This document shows, piece after piece, positions 1 through 7,384 of a stretch of 11,861 nt of DNA; position 1 is the stretch's first letter, and each line of letters opens with the position of its first letter. Source of the stretch: Anaerolineae bacterium (GTDB lineage Bacteria; Chloroflexota; Anaerolineae; 4572-78; J111); NCBI GenBank assembly GCA_020433785.1, contig JAGRCC010000337.1, positions 1 to 11,861 of the forward strand, in the 5' to 3' direction. The notes beneath the pieces are model-generated. The model did not search any database and had not been told where the DNA came from. It saw nothing but the letters and a program-made list of their open reading frames with translations. Position numbers and translations under genes: made by a program.

Positions 1-316
1 TGTGAGCCGGTTGGCCGATGCGCAGTGGCTCGACAAAATCGAATTTACCGGCGGCCCACATCCGGCGCGGTAGCGGCACGGGCGGGATAAAGCCGCCACG
101 TTTGGCGTGCCCGTCGGGGCCGGTTTCGGACATCGGAGTGGTCGGCAGGAAGTAGAGCCAATGCCAGGCCGGGGGGAGTTCGTCGCCGATTTGATAAGCC
201 TGCGGTTTATCCAGAGTGGCGGCCATGCGGACCACCGGCGGCAGGGTGATATCATCGGTGGTTTCTTCAGTAACGCCGATCCATTGGTTAAGATGGGGTA
301 GGTTGAGGGTTGTCAA
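1..316 (-). CDS. MaoC-like / FAS1-like dehydratase N-terminal region (partial, runs off left edge)
   Basis: This is the first 105 codons of a gene reading leftward off the window. I place the start at a TTG (316-314) because GGAGAGAG lies a few bases upstream with good spacing. The translation contains the stretches LPPAWHWLYFLP, GPDGHAKRGGFIPPVPLPRR and MWAAGKFDFVEPLRIG. I recognise these as typical of the N-terminal hot-dog domain of the FAS1-like/HTD2 dehydratase family, which includes mesaconyl-C4-CoA and 3-methylfumaryl-CoA hydratases. Family members hydrate or dehydrate acyl-CoA thioesters in the cytoplasm. The catalytic (R)-hydratase-type hot-dog half would lie outside the window, so the exact substrate cannot be inferred. 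It lies 138 bp downstream of the NHL membrane protein on the same strand, with a hairpin repeat between them, so it may be a separate transcription unit. Confidence 0.8.
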   Translation of the reverse strand, partial: MTTLNLPHLNQWIGVTEETTDDITLPPVVRMAATLDKPQAYQIGDELPPAWHWLYFLPTTPMSETGPDGHAKRGGFIPPVPLPRRMWAAGKFDFVEPLRIGQPAH

Positions 317-352
317 TTTCTCTCTCCAATTGAGCCTGCGAATCAATTTTAA

Positions 353-410
353 ATCCACGAAGTTACACAAAGATTATTTTACTTCGTGTCCTTCGTGTGA
401 CTTGGTGGAT
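353..410. repeat. Imperfect inverted repeat in the intergenic gap
   Basis: The arms ATCCACGAAGTTACAC (353-368) and GTGTGACTTGGTGGAT (395-410) pair at 14 of 16 positions around a 26-nt loop. The loop and right arm contain a direct repeat of TTCGTGT (383-389 and 392-398). The 'cttcgtgt/ccttcgtg' phrasing resembles intergenic repeats I have seen scattered through environmental bacterial genomes, probably REP- or MITE-like. It could also act as a stem-loop separating the two flanking minus-strand genes, but there is no T-run to make it a classic terminator. Confidence 0.6.
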
Positions 411-454
411 CGTATGCTTCCGTCTCCCTTTGTCGATCGATATGCGACCGGCGG

Positions 455-3400
455 TTATTGCGTGCCCACAGTTGGGAATGGGAATTTCATGACTCGATTG
501 CTGTCGGAGTCGACGGTCAGGATGTTACCGTCGGTATCGATTTCAACGCCGACCGGGAGTTGGAATGAAGATCGGTCTTGACCATATTGGCCCCAAGTGG
601 CCAGCACATCGCCGGTGTTACCGTCGTAAGCGATGAGGCGGTAGCCTTCGGGATCGCTGATAATGACCCGGTCTTGATCATCGACGGCCAGATAGGGTTT
701 GTTGACCACGCTTTCGGTGTCCCAACCTTTGACCTCCCATTGTAACAGCGGCGTGAAGTTGGGATCGAATTTTTGAATGCGGCGGTTCCACGTATCGGCC
801 ACGTAGATGTTGCCTTTGCTGTCGATGTCGATGCCAACCGGCTCTTCAAAGCTGCCTTCCACAATGCCGCCGCCGCCGTAGGTTTGCAGGAAGTTGCCGT
901 CGGCGTCGAATTTTTGAACCCGCTTGTTGCCGGTATCGGTCACGTAGAAGTTACCCTGCGGATCGACGGCGATGTCGCGCGGCCCCCAGAAGTTGCTGGT
1001 TTCGGTGTCAGGAGCGGATTGGACATTGACGAAAGTGCCAATGCTTTTGATAAAAGTTCCCTCGGCATCGAATATTTGAACCCGATGATTCCAGGTATCG
1101 GCCACGTAGACCGTGCCATCCGGCCCTACGGCGATGCCCCACGGTTCGTTGAATTGGCCGTTGCTACTGCCCTGACCATTGCCCCAACTAAAGAGGAATT
1201 GGCCGGCCGGATCAAAGACCTGGATGCGGTGATTGCCGGCGTCGGCAACGTAAATATTGCCGTTGGGCGCTACGGCCAGGCCTCGGGGAGTGGTAAACTG
1301 GCTATTACCAGTGCCGGCGTCACCCCAAGTTTGCAGAGCATTGACTTCGACGCGCTTGCCCTCATACGGATCGAGGCCGCCAGCCGGCGAGGTCAATTGG
1401 ATTGGCCCGCTCTGGTAATCCCAGACCTCGTTGAGGACGTCGTTGCGAACATACAGAGCGAAACGATGGACAAATGGCCATTCGTTGAGGTCATAGTCTT
1501 CGTATTCGCGGTAGAAAATAATTTTCAGCAGCTTGCGGCGATTATCGGCGGCAATAGCCCGGCGTTGAGCCTGCCCTTCCGCCGTTTCGAGCACCGGGTC
1601 GGCCGCAGGTGGCCCGGTGACGTAAGTTTGCCACAATTTTTCGAGGGTCTGGTTTTTGTAATCTTCAATCGGCCACCAGACCAGGCGGTAATTGAAGCGG
1701 GTGTACTGATCGCCCAGATAGGGTTTGACCTTGCTCTCGTTGGCCGAACCGACGATCACAATCGGCGAGTCGAGCGCCTCGCGGGTGGGGTTCTCGCCGT
1801 AGTAGACGCGGTTGGGGTATTCGCGCATGTACCATTCCAGCGGCCAGGTCGAATCGTTATCGTAAGCCACGCGGATCATCTTATCGCCGACGGTGCGGCG
1901 CGAGATTTCGTCGATCTGGTTCAGGGCCAGTTTGACATCGGGCGAGGCGTGAGCGTAGACCAGAAGTTCATTCACATAATCGTAATTGACAAAGTTGAGC
2001 AGCCAGGCAAACCGAATGGTTAGCAGCCCCATAAAGACAAACGCCGTGATGAAGGCCACGCGCAGAGCGACCCGCCGGCCCAATTTGCGCCCAAACGCCC
2101 AGATCAAGCCGGCCAAAACCAGCAGCACAATAATTCCGGCGATGAATTGTAACGTTTCGTTGATCGACTGGAGCGATTGGCTTTGAAACGGTTGGGCGGT
2201 GGCAACGGCGATGAGTCCGGCCGGAATGAGCAGCAGCGCCCCGGCCAGCAGCAGCCCGCCATTTTGCCGGGCATCGGCCCAGTTGAAGCCATCCAACACC
2301 GTCTGGGTTACGTGTCCGCTCAGGAAAATCAACGGCAGGGTCATGTGGACGGTTAGCCAGGGCATTTTTTCGCCGGCCCAACTGTAGACAACAAAGGCGA
2401 TAAAGGTCCAATAAATCAAAAACATGGCGAATGTCCCACCGTCAGAGGGCCAGACTGATACGGTTTCTTCATCAGAATCGCTGGCACTGGAGCGAGGTGG
2501 TTCGAGGTCGCTGTGATCCGGAAATTTACGGCGAATCAGGTAGACCAGACCGCCAATAAGACCGATCATCACGGGCAGAAATTCATAAAGCGGCACCAGA
2601 AAGAGATAGTAATACCAGGGTTGGCCGCCGCGCTGAACGTCTTGTTGATTAAGCCAATAAGTGACTTCGCCAATAGTGCCGGAATAGAGGCCGCCAATGT
2701 TGGTGAAAAAGGTTGTGTGTAGGACGACAAAGACCACAATCGCCGCGATGACAGCTTTGCCGATTTCCAGTCGCCGTGGCAGCAGGCTCCGCACAAACAT
2801 GGTCACGGGCTGGTTCGCCCGATCGACGCCGAGTTGAATTAATATGAGACCAATTAAAAGCCCGGTTATAAGGACTAAGGTGTCCTTGTGTTCGGCAATG
2901 GAAAAAGAGGCTGTTTCGCCTTCGGCTGTTGTCGCTGCCAGGGCATCGGCTTGGAGGGTGATATAAACCATGGCAGCCACCAGGACAAAGACAATCCCCA
3001 ACAGGGCGTAATTCAACATCTGCCGGCGCGCTTTGGGTAGACTCTCCCATAGATAGCTGGCGGCGATAAAGGAAAAGCCGACGTAGCCGTGGATATAAGA
3101 AATCTCTTTGGTGGACAGCATCAAGGCCACGGCGACCGCGCCCACGAACAACCAGCGGTTACCTCGGGTGCGCATGAACTGGAAGAAGGCGAGAAAAATA
3201 AGCACCGTCCAAACGCTGACAAAGATATCGTGACGAATGTAACGGCTGTAGTACATCAAGCCGGGTGAAATCAAAATCATCAGCGAGACGGACAACGCGC
3301 CGATGCGACCCAGCCAAGGCCGGAACCAATAGGGCAGAATGACCAAGACAGCGCCGAACAGTGCCGTTGCCATGCGAGCGGTGAAATCGTTATCGCCGAA

Positions 3401-3676
3401 CAGGAAATAGATCAGCGCGGTAATGTGAAACAGAAACGGCCCGTGCATCAACGGGTCGTGTTGGTAGCCTTTGCCGGCGTATAAATTCCACGAGTAAAGG
3501 GTATGCAGGCTTTCATCGTGGCTCATCACCCGTGCGCCTAACATATAAAAACGGGTGATCAGCGCTAACACAAAGATCGTGGCATAGAGAACAATTTCCC
3601 AATTGATAACAAATAGGCTGGTGATGGGCGTATCGAGCGTGATTTTTCGTTGAATGGAACTGCTTTTTACGGTCAT
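455..3676 (-). CDS. TIGR03663-type GT-C-like membrane protein (Agl23-like) with C-terminal NHL beta-propeller
   Basis: A 1073-aa protein. The ATG at 3676 is preferred over the TTG six bases upstream because TAGGG sits 7 nt before it. Residues about 27-560 hold roughly 14 hydrophobic segments. The first periplasmic loop carries SHDESLHTLYSW (HDE at about 53-55) and KGYQHDPLMHGP, and YIRHDIF follows at about 146-152. These are the acidic and histidine motifs typical of GT-C glycosyltransferase folds and of the TIGR03663 family, which is linked to flippase activity or lipid-linked sugar transfer. A soluble region of about 200 residues (about 565-750) follows. Residues about 778-1068 are NHL repeats (such as GLAVAPNGNIYVADAGNHRI and VADTWNHRVQIFD), about six blades, probably an extracytoplasmic propeller that binds protein or glycan. 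The gene lies 55 bp after a smaller paralogue, so co-transcription is likely. The substrate is not known from sequence. Confidence 0.85.
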   Translation of the reverse strand: MTVKSSSIQRKITLDTPITSLFVINWEIVLYATIFVLALITRFYMLGARVMSHDESLHTLYSWNLYAGKGYQHDPLMHGPFLFHITALIYFLFGDNDFTARMATALFGAVLVILPYWFRPWLGRIGALSVSLMILISPGLMYYSRYIRHDIFVSVWTVLIFLAFFQFMRTRGNRWLFVGAVAVALMLSTKEISYIHGYVGFSFIAASYLWESLPKARRQMLNYALLGIVFVLVAAMVYITLQADALAATTAEGETASFSIAEHKDTLVLITGLLIGLILIQLGVDRANQPVTMFVRSLLPRRLEIGKAVIAAIVVFVVLHTTFFTNIGGLYSGTIGEVTYWLNQQDVQRGGQPWYYYLFLVPLYEFLPVMIGLIGGLVYLIRRKFPDHSDLEPPRSSASDSDEETVSVWPSDGGTFAMFLIYWTFIAFVVYSWAGEKMPWLTVHMTLPLIFLSGHVTQTVLDGFNWADARQNGGLLLAGALLLIPAGLIAVATAQPFQSQSLQSINETLQFIAGIIVLLVLAGLIWAFGRKLGRRVALRVAFITAFVFMGLLTIRFAWLLNFVNYDYVNELLVYAHASPDVKLALNQIDEISRRTVGDKMIRVAYDNDSTWPLEWYMREYPNRVYYGENPTREALDSPIVIVGSANESKVKPYLGDQYTRFNYRLVWWPIEDYKNQTLEKLWQTYVTGPPAADPVLETAEGQAQRRAIAADNRRKLLKIIFYREYEDYDLNEWPFVHRFALYVRNDVLNEVWDYQSGPIQLTSPAGGLDPYEGKRVEVNALQTWGDAGTGNSQFTTPRGLAVAPNGNIYVADAGNHRIQVFDPAGQFLFSWGNGQGSSNGQFNEPWGIAVGPDGTVYVADTWNHRVQIFDAEGTFIKSIGTFVNVQSAPDTETSNFWGPRDIAVDPQGNFYVTDTGNKRVQKFDADGNFLQTYGGGGIVEGSFEEPVGIDIDSKGNIYVADTWNRRIQKFDPNFTPLLQWEVKGWDTESVVNKPYLAVDDQDRVIISDPEGYRLIAYDGNTGDVLATWGQYGQDRSSFQLPVGVEIDTDGNILTVDSDSNRVMKFPFPTVGTQ

Positions 3677-3690
3677 AGTCAAACCCTAAA

Positions 3691-3725
3691 CAATTGATAA
3701 TTGACAATTGATAATTGATAATTGG
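3691..3725. repeat. AT-rich 14-bp tandem repeat between the two membrane-protein genes
   Basis: CAATTGATAATTGA occurs twice in perfect tandem (3691-3704 and 3705-3718) and is followed by TAATTGG, a partial third copy. It fills most of the 55-bp gap between the two minus-strand membrane-protein genes, just upstream of the ribosome-binding site of the larger one. I see no convincing -35/-10 pair in it. It may be an intergenic simple repeat prone to slippage, which could change the gene spacing. Confidence 0.8.
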
Positions 3726-3731
3726 AATTCT

Positions 3732-5630
3732 TTAGCCGGCGCCGAAGCGCAGCCAGAGAATGGCTTGGTTGCCGCGCTGCGGGCGTTGGCCGACTTCGCG
3801 GTAGATGAGCCAGTTAATCAGCTCTTTGGCCGGCAGGCCGACCGGCGACCAGATGGAATTAAGGGCAAAATCCTGGCCAATATAGCTTTCACCGACATTA
3901 GGTTGTTCATCGTCGGCGGTGAGGGTGATGACGGCGGTGGTGGTCGGTGGGGCGATGATCGAACCGGTGTGGGTGACGTTTTTGAAGTGCCGCAGCTGCC
4001 AGAGCAGGGCCGGGGTTGCGCCGGATAGGGTTACATCGATCAGCCGATTATCTTGGGCTCGGAGAAGCGACTCCTCGGACAGCGTGTCCATTAGATCGAT
4101 GACTTCAGTGGAGGCCGGGATACCGGCCAGCGGTTGGTAAGCCAAATTCTCGAGCGGCCCATAGTTGAGCCGCCATCCGAAGCTAATGATGGCGATTAGC
4201 CCCAGTACCACGCCGGTGATGGCCAGTCCGCGCAGCGAAATCCCCGCGTCGTTTTGGACAAAGCCGAAGAAAAAGACAATCACTAAAAACAGGGCTATCG
4301 CCGCCACGCTTTGCAGCCAGGCCCATTGGCAAAAGCGGTCATCGGCGCCGCAGACTCGGACTAGCCAGCCGGTGAGGCCAATGTATCCGAACCCCAGGAT
4401 AACTACCCCGGCGGCCAGAATAATACCCTCATTGCCCCATTGACCCCAGCGATGTAAATTATCGGCCAGTGTGCTCAAGGCCAACGCGGCTAACAAGGTC
4501 AGCGGAACCAAACTGAGGATAACACTGCCCGTGGGCCGGCCAATCATCACCAAATCCAAGATCAGCGCCCCAATGAACCACCCGGCCAAACTTTGCTTGA
4601 GCAGATCGCGGCTGAGAAGGGCAAACGTCAAACCGACCAACCCGGCCACCACGGTTAAAATCTCGTACATGGTCAGCACGAAAACCGCGTTGAAACCGCC
4701 GTCGAGCCGGGGTTGGAAAGTGAAGCGGCTCAGCCAATCCATAAATAGGTTGGTGGTGACGCTCAACCCGCTCAGATTGAACATCGCTGCCGTGGAAAGA
4801 ACGAGCAGCGCTGCCAGCAAAAATATCCCCGCTTGCTTGAGCGCCGGGGGAAAACGGCTTTCTTCGTCGTCCGTATGATCAACGTCGGTTTTTGGCTCGA
4901 TATCGCTGTTTGCAGTCAGAGCTATGGCTTGCTGCCATAGTTGTTTAAAGGCGGTGAGTTTGATCAGGATGACCACGGCAAAGATAACGATGATCGAATA
5001 GCCCAGCGGCCCGGCGGTTAAAGCGATGGCCAGCCCGCCCGCTGCCAGATAGAGCCAGCGCTGCTGGCCGCTGTCGCTCCAATTGAAAAACCCCGAAAAT
5101 ATCATCAGCGCGCCGGCCGCTACCGCAATTTCGCTGTTAACCGTGCGCGACAGAAAAAGCGCGGTCGGTGAGATAGCCAGCAGCGCTGAGGCGATCAATG
5201 TGATGGATGGCCCTAACCGGCGGCGCAGCGTTAACGGCAGCAGGAAAAGCATTGTGCCAATTAAGACAGACGCCAGCCGAGCCGTGGCGCTGCTGTCTTT
5301 AAACAGAAGAAAGGCCAGTCCGCTCAACGAAACAAGTAGAGGACTGTAGTCGGTCGATTGGATCGCGTCGCCGTTGGCGAGTTGAAAGGCGACTAAACTT
5401 TGTTGGGCTTCTACATCGGACAGCGGGTAACCACCCAACTGCCACCATCGCAAACTAACGCCGGCGACGATAATTAGTGCAATAAGAACCACTTCTAAGG
5501 TCAACCAGGCCAGCGGGTTAATCTCCGCCTCCACCTGGTCAACAGTCTGGGGTTCGATTTCCGGGTCTTCCGCCCGTGTTTTGTGCGAGTTACGGGCGCC
5601 TGTTAGAGGTTTTTCCTTAATCTTATTCAT
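3732..5630 (-). CDS. GT-C-like polytopic membrane protein, divergent paralogue of the NHL-tailed neighbour
   Basis: A 632-aa protein starting MNKIKEKP. The ATG at 5630 has only a weak upstream GGG. A charged, probably cytoplasmic tail (1-40) precedes about 13-14 hydrophobic segments (about 43-486) and a soluble C-terminal domain (about 500-630). LRWWQLGGYPLSDVEAQQ (about 60-77) occupies the place of the HDES loop in the neighbouring 1073-aa protein. ATARLASVLIGTMLFLLP matches TARMATALFGAVLVILP in the neighbour. Near the C-terminus, GESYIGQD...W.P...LIYREV mirrors YLGDQY...WWPIEDY...IFYREY. The two proteins therefore look like paralogues, although this one has no NHL propeller, has lost the HDE and HDP/HGP histidines, and has NSE where the other has RHD. 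It may be a partner subunit or an enzyme with another specificity. Its membrane-glycosyltransferase-fold assignment is fairly safe; its function is not known. Confidence 0.75.
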   Translation of the reverse strand: MNKIKEKPLTGARNSHKTRAEDPEIEPQTVDQVEAEINPLAWLTLEVVLIALIIVAGVSLRWWQLGGYPLSDVEAQQSLVAFQLANGDAIQSTDYSPLLVSLSGLAFLLFKDSSATARLASVLIGTMLFLLPLTLRRRLGPSITLIASALLAISPTALFLSRTVNSEIAVAAGALMIFSGFFNWSDSGQQRWLYLAAGGLAIALTAGPLGYSIIVIFAVVILIKLTAFKQLWQQAIALTANSDIEPKTDVDHTDDEESRFPPALKQAGIFLLAALLVLSTAAMFNLSGLSVTTNLFMDWLSRFTFQPRLDGGFNAVFVLTMYEILTVVAGLVGLTFALLSRDLLKQSLAGWFIGALILDLVMIGRPTGSVILSLVPLTLLAALALSTLADNLHRWGQWGNEGIILAAGVVILGFGYIGLTGWLVRVCGADDRFCQWAWLQSVAAIALFLVIVFFFGFVQNDAGISLRGLAITGVVLGLIAIISFGWRLNYGPLENLAYQPLAGIPASTEVIDLMDTLSEESLLRAQDNRLIDVTLSGATPALLWQLRHFKNVTHTGSIIAPPTTTAVITLTADDEQPNVGESYIGQDFALNSIWSPVGLPAKELINWLIYREVGQRPQRGNQAILWLRFGAG

Positions 5631-5674
5631 TATTACGATTTACCCATTACAAAATTCAATGGCCCCAGTTGAAT

Positions 5675-5699
5675 GATGCGCATTGTTTAGTGCGCCATC
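5675..5699. other. Small stem-loop in the 80-bp gap after the anti-sigma-like gene
   Basis: GATGCGCA (5675-5682) pairs with TGCGCCATC (5691-5699) as eight base pairs with one bulged base and an 8-nt loop. On the minus strand it is not followed by a T-run, so it is a poor intrinsic terminator. It could be an RNA processing or stability element between the anti-sigma-like gene and the downstream membrane-protein gene. Confidence 0.4.
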
Positions 5700-5710
5700 T
5701 TACCACAAAA

Positions 5711-6229
5711 CTAGCGATTTGACCCGTCAGAAGCGCTTAAAATGACCGGGTCCGGGTTGAAAAAAGCCGGTTCGATGGCGTAGCTTGCGGCCAACCCATT
5801 GAACTGAGCCGGCGTTACATTTGAAACTACGACCACAGGCGTTGCCGCCAGGGTAGGACTGGCCGCGAGTATGGGGGCTTGCGGCAATACCGGTCTGCCG
5901 GCAGAAGCAGTATGAGTCGCGGTTGCTGTGGGCGTTAGCGTGGCCTGATAAGGTTCCATCAGAAAAATACGAATGGGTCCCGTTTGCAAAAATTCTAGCA
6001 TGATTGTTCGAGCCGGAGACAGCGACAGAATCACCAAAGCAACGACCACCGCCACTGTAGCGGCCCAGAACAGGCGATGCACAGATGGTTGGGTGGGCTT
6101 GATCGACGGCTGCCGTAATTTAAGCTCAGCCACCAAGTTCGGAGTTGACGGGTAAGCGAAATTCTGGGCGAGGGTTTTAAGGTGGGCTTCGATTTGATCC
6201 GTGGATGGGTGAACCTTTTCAGATTTCAT
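5711..6229 (-). CDS. Anti-sigma-factor-like single-pass membrane protein
   Basis: A 172-aa protein whose ATG overlaps the stop codon of the upstream ECF sigma gene (ATGA, 6226-6229), the usual arrangement for translationally coupled sigma/anti-sigma pairs. Residues 1-50 are cytoplasmic and contain LKTLAQNFAYPSTPNLVAELKLR; a 'YPxTPdL' segment like this is common in proteins encoded after ECF sigma genes in Chloroflexota and Actinobacteria. One transmembrane helix follows at about 52-71. The exterior part (about 72-172) is rich in Pro, Thr and Ala. There is no cysteine anywhere, so it is not a ZAS/HxxxCxxC zinc anti-sigma factor. It is short: related proteins often have a larger outer domain, so the sensor part may be reduced. 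The role as sigma antagonist is inferred from position and architecture; direct binding is unproven. Confidence 0.65.
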   Translation of the reverse strand: MKSEKVHPSTDQIEAHLKTLAQNFAYPSTPNLVAELKLRQPSIKPTQPSVHRLFWAATVAVVVALVILSLSPARTIMLEFLQTGPIRIFLMEPYQATLTPTATATHTASAGRPVLPQAPILAASPTLAATPVVVVSNVTPAQFNGLAASYAIEPAFFNPDPVILSASDGSNR

Positions 6230-6792
6230 GCTGAATGTTCCTCGATTAATGTTGAAAAATCAATCTCGATAACGGTACGCAGTCGGTTCAATGCACGATG
6301 GAGGCGCGATTTAACCGTGCCGGGGGCAATATTGACCGCCTCGGCCGTTTCAGTGACGGATAACTCAAGAAAGTAACGCAAGTAGATTATCTCCTGATCG
6401 CTCGGGTTTAAGGAGCGAATCGCTTGCCAAAGCGCTTCAGACTGCCAAGCCTGGAAATGGACCTCCGACGGACTGGGTTCGACCGTAGTTGATTCTTGCT
6501 GAAACCAGCGCGTCAAATGGGCCATATAGCGCCCCAAACTGCGGCGGCGGTTGCGGGCCAGATTGATCGTGATCCGCGACAGCCACGGACGCAGGGGACG
6601 ACTCTGGTCAAAGCGATCAAGTGACTGATAAGCCCGGATAAAAGCCTCCTGGGCAATATCCTTGGCATCGTCGCTATTTAATAAGAGCAGGTAAGCCAAT
6701 CGAAAAATCGGTTCCTGATGTTGCTGAACAATGGCGGTCCAGGCCGTTTCATCACCTCGGCGCGCCTGCTCAACAAGATTTGCTTCAGTCAA
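6226..6792 (-). CDS. RNA polymerase ECF-type sigma factor (sigma-70 family)
   Basis: Cytoplasmic transcription initiation factor. From the chosen TTG start (6792) it is 188 aa, a normal ECF length, and begins (M)TEANLVEQARRGDETAW, a canonical ECF N-terminus, with AAGGA 9 nt upstream. Region 2 spans about 6-85, with DDAKDIAQEAFIRAYQSL (about 41-58) as region 2.2 and PLRPWLSRITINLARNRRRS as regions 2.3/2.4. Region 4 spans about 120-173, with the helix-turn-helix LSVTETAEAVNIAPGTVKSR. The frame stays open upstream to 7047, so other starts are possible: GTG 6876 (no clear RBS) and TTG 7038 (AAAGGAG nine bases before it). I prefer 6792 because the extension contains a strong hairpin and an ECF-like -35 motif and has no sigma homology that I can see. 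It overlaps the anti-sigma-like gene by four bases. Confidence 0.85.
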   Translation of the reverse strand: MTEANLVEQARRGDETAWTAIVQQHQEPIFRLAYLLLLNSDDAKDIAQEAFIRAYQSLDRFDQSRPLRPWLSRITINLARNRRRSLGRYMAHLTRWFQQESTTVEPSPSEVHFQAWQSEALWQAIRSLNPSDQEIIYLRYFLELSVTETAEAVNIAPGTVKSRLHRALNRLRTVIEIDFSTLIEEHSA

Positions 6793-6902
6793 GTGATTGT
6801 GTCCTTGATATGATGGTTGACGGAGGTCGGCCGGTTGGTTGCCTAACGGCAGTACGCTTGAATTTAGATTTGTCACGATAAATACACCGCTTAAGTAAGG
6901 TT

Positions 6903-6908
6903 GGTTCC
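6903..6908 (-). promoter_or_regulatory. Possible ECF-type -35 element (GGAACC) upstream of the sigma gene
   Basis: On the minus strand TTGGAACC lies about 110 nt upstream of the preferred sigma start. GGAAC is the core -35 element of many ECF-dependent promoters. The sequence 17 nt downstream is GTATTT, which is not a strong -10 match. If real, it would give an autoregulated promoter. The motif is short, so chance occurrence is quite possible. Confidence 0.25.
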
Positions 6909-6997
6909 AAACAATGATTCTAGCGCAGAAATCCGAATAACCCAAGTTGTTACCCAATGTCATTAAATTAACGGGTGGGGTCATATTTTTTGGGAAA

Positions 6998-7026
6998 CCT
7001 GCCGGGAAAAAATCTTTCCTGACAGG
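6998..7026 (-). other. Strong hairpin in the leader of the sigma-factor gene
   Basis: The arms CCTGCCGGGAAA (6998-7009) and TTTCCTGACAGG (7015-7026) flank a 5-nt loop. In minus-strand RNA, 11 of 12 positions pair when one G-U is counted. It lies 12 nt downstream of an alternative TTG start (7038) that has AAAGGAG before it. It therefore either sits inside an N-terminal extension or forms a leader RNA structure. No T-run follows. Confidence 0.55.
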
Positions 7027-7189
7027 GGTAACTTTCAAAAATATCAACTCCTTTGAGTAATAATTGAGTTCTAATTGAGCGATATATGCTAAAACTAAAT
7101 CGACATAGATCTGAGCTACTCCATTGCTTTAGAGAAAAGTCTAAATGTACATCACATTTTTAAGGTTTGACTTAGAGTTGAGCCTTACC

Positions 7190-7384
7190 CCTAATGGTCG
7201 TCAACCTGCCGCAACCCTGCGTAGAGGGCGTGAGCTTGTCCGGGGCAATGGCCCGGCTGGGCGGACGACCTACATCACGGTCAAAGACCGGCGTAGCCGC
7301 TACGACACAGCGGTATATAGTGTTAACAATTCAAGTTCTGACAGATGATTTTCGTAAGTCCTGAACTCTTCCCAACTAAGGAGG
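7190..7384 (+). ncRNA. Structured RNA candidate, HEARO/omega-RNA-like, without an iscB gene
   Basis: Seen directly: an outer stem GGTCGTC (7196-7202) with GACGACC (7264-7270); a competing nested stem GTCCG (7239-7243) with CGGAC (7262-7266) around GGGC-AATG-GCCC; a perfect hairpin CGGTC-AAA-GACCG (7278-7290); CCGCT-7 nt-AGCGG (7297-7313); and a final stem AGTTC (7334-7338) with GAACT (7363-7367), followed 10 nt later by AAGGAGG (7378-7384). From memory, IscB omega-RNAs have a comparable order: a TGAG segment, a nested GC stem ending in CGGACG, further hairpins, a last hairpin near the 3' end, then a purine-rich RBS for iscB. Here CGTGAGC precedes the GTCCG stem, and no ORF follows the RBS. 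The family assignment is from recall and inference, and the ends are approximate. It could instead be another structured RNA or a decayed element end. Confidence 0.4.

Noticed and set aside
773..2023. 416-codon plus-strand frame opposite the NHL-tailed membrane protein
   Set aside because: It is antisense to a gene with clear NHL and GT-C motifs. Its repeats (such as GIGHV) mirror the antisense of NHL repeats.
7145..7348. 67-codon plus-strand frame through the structured segment
   Set aside because: It lacks an RBS and recognisable homology, and it spans several strong RNA stems. The open frame is better explained by GC-rich structured RNA.
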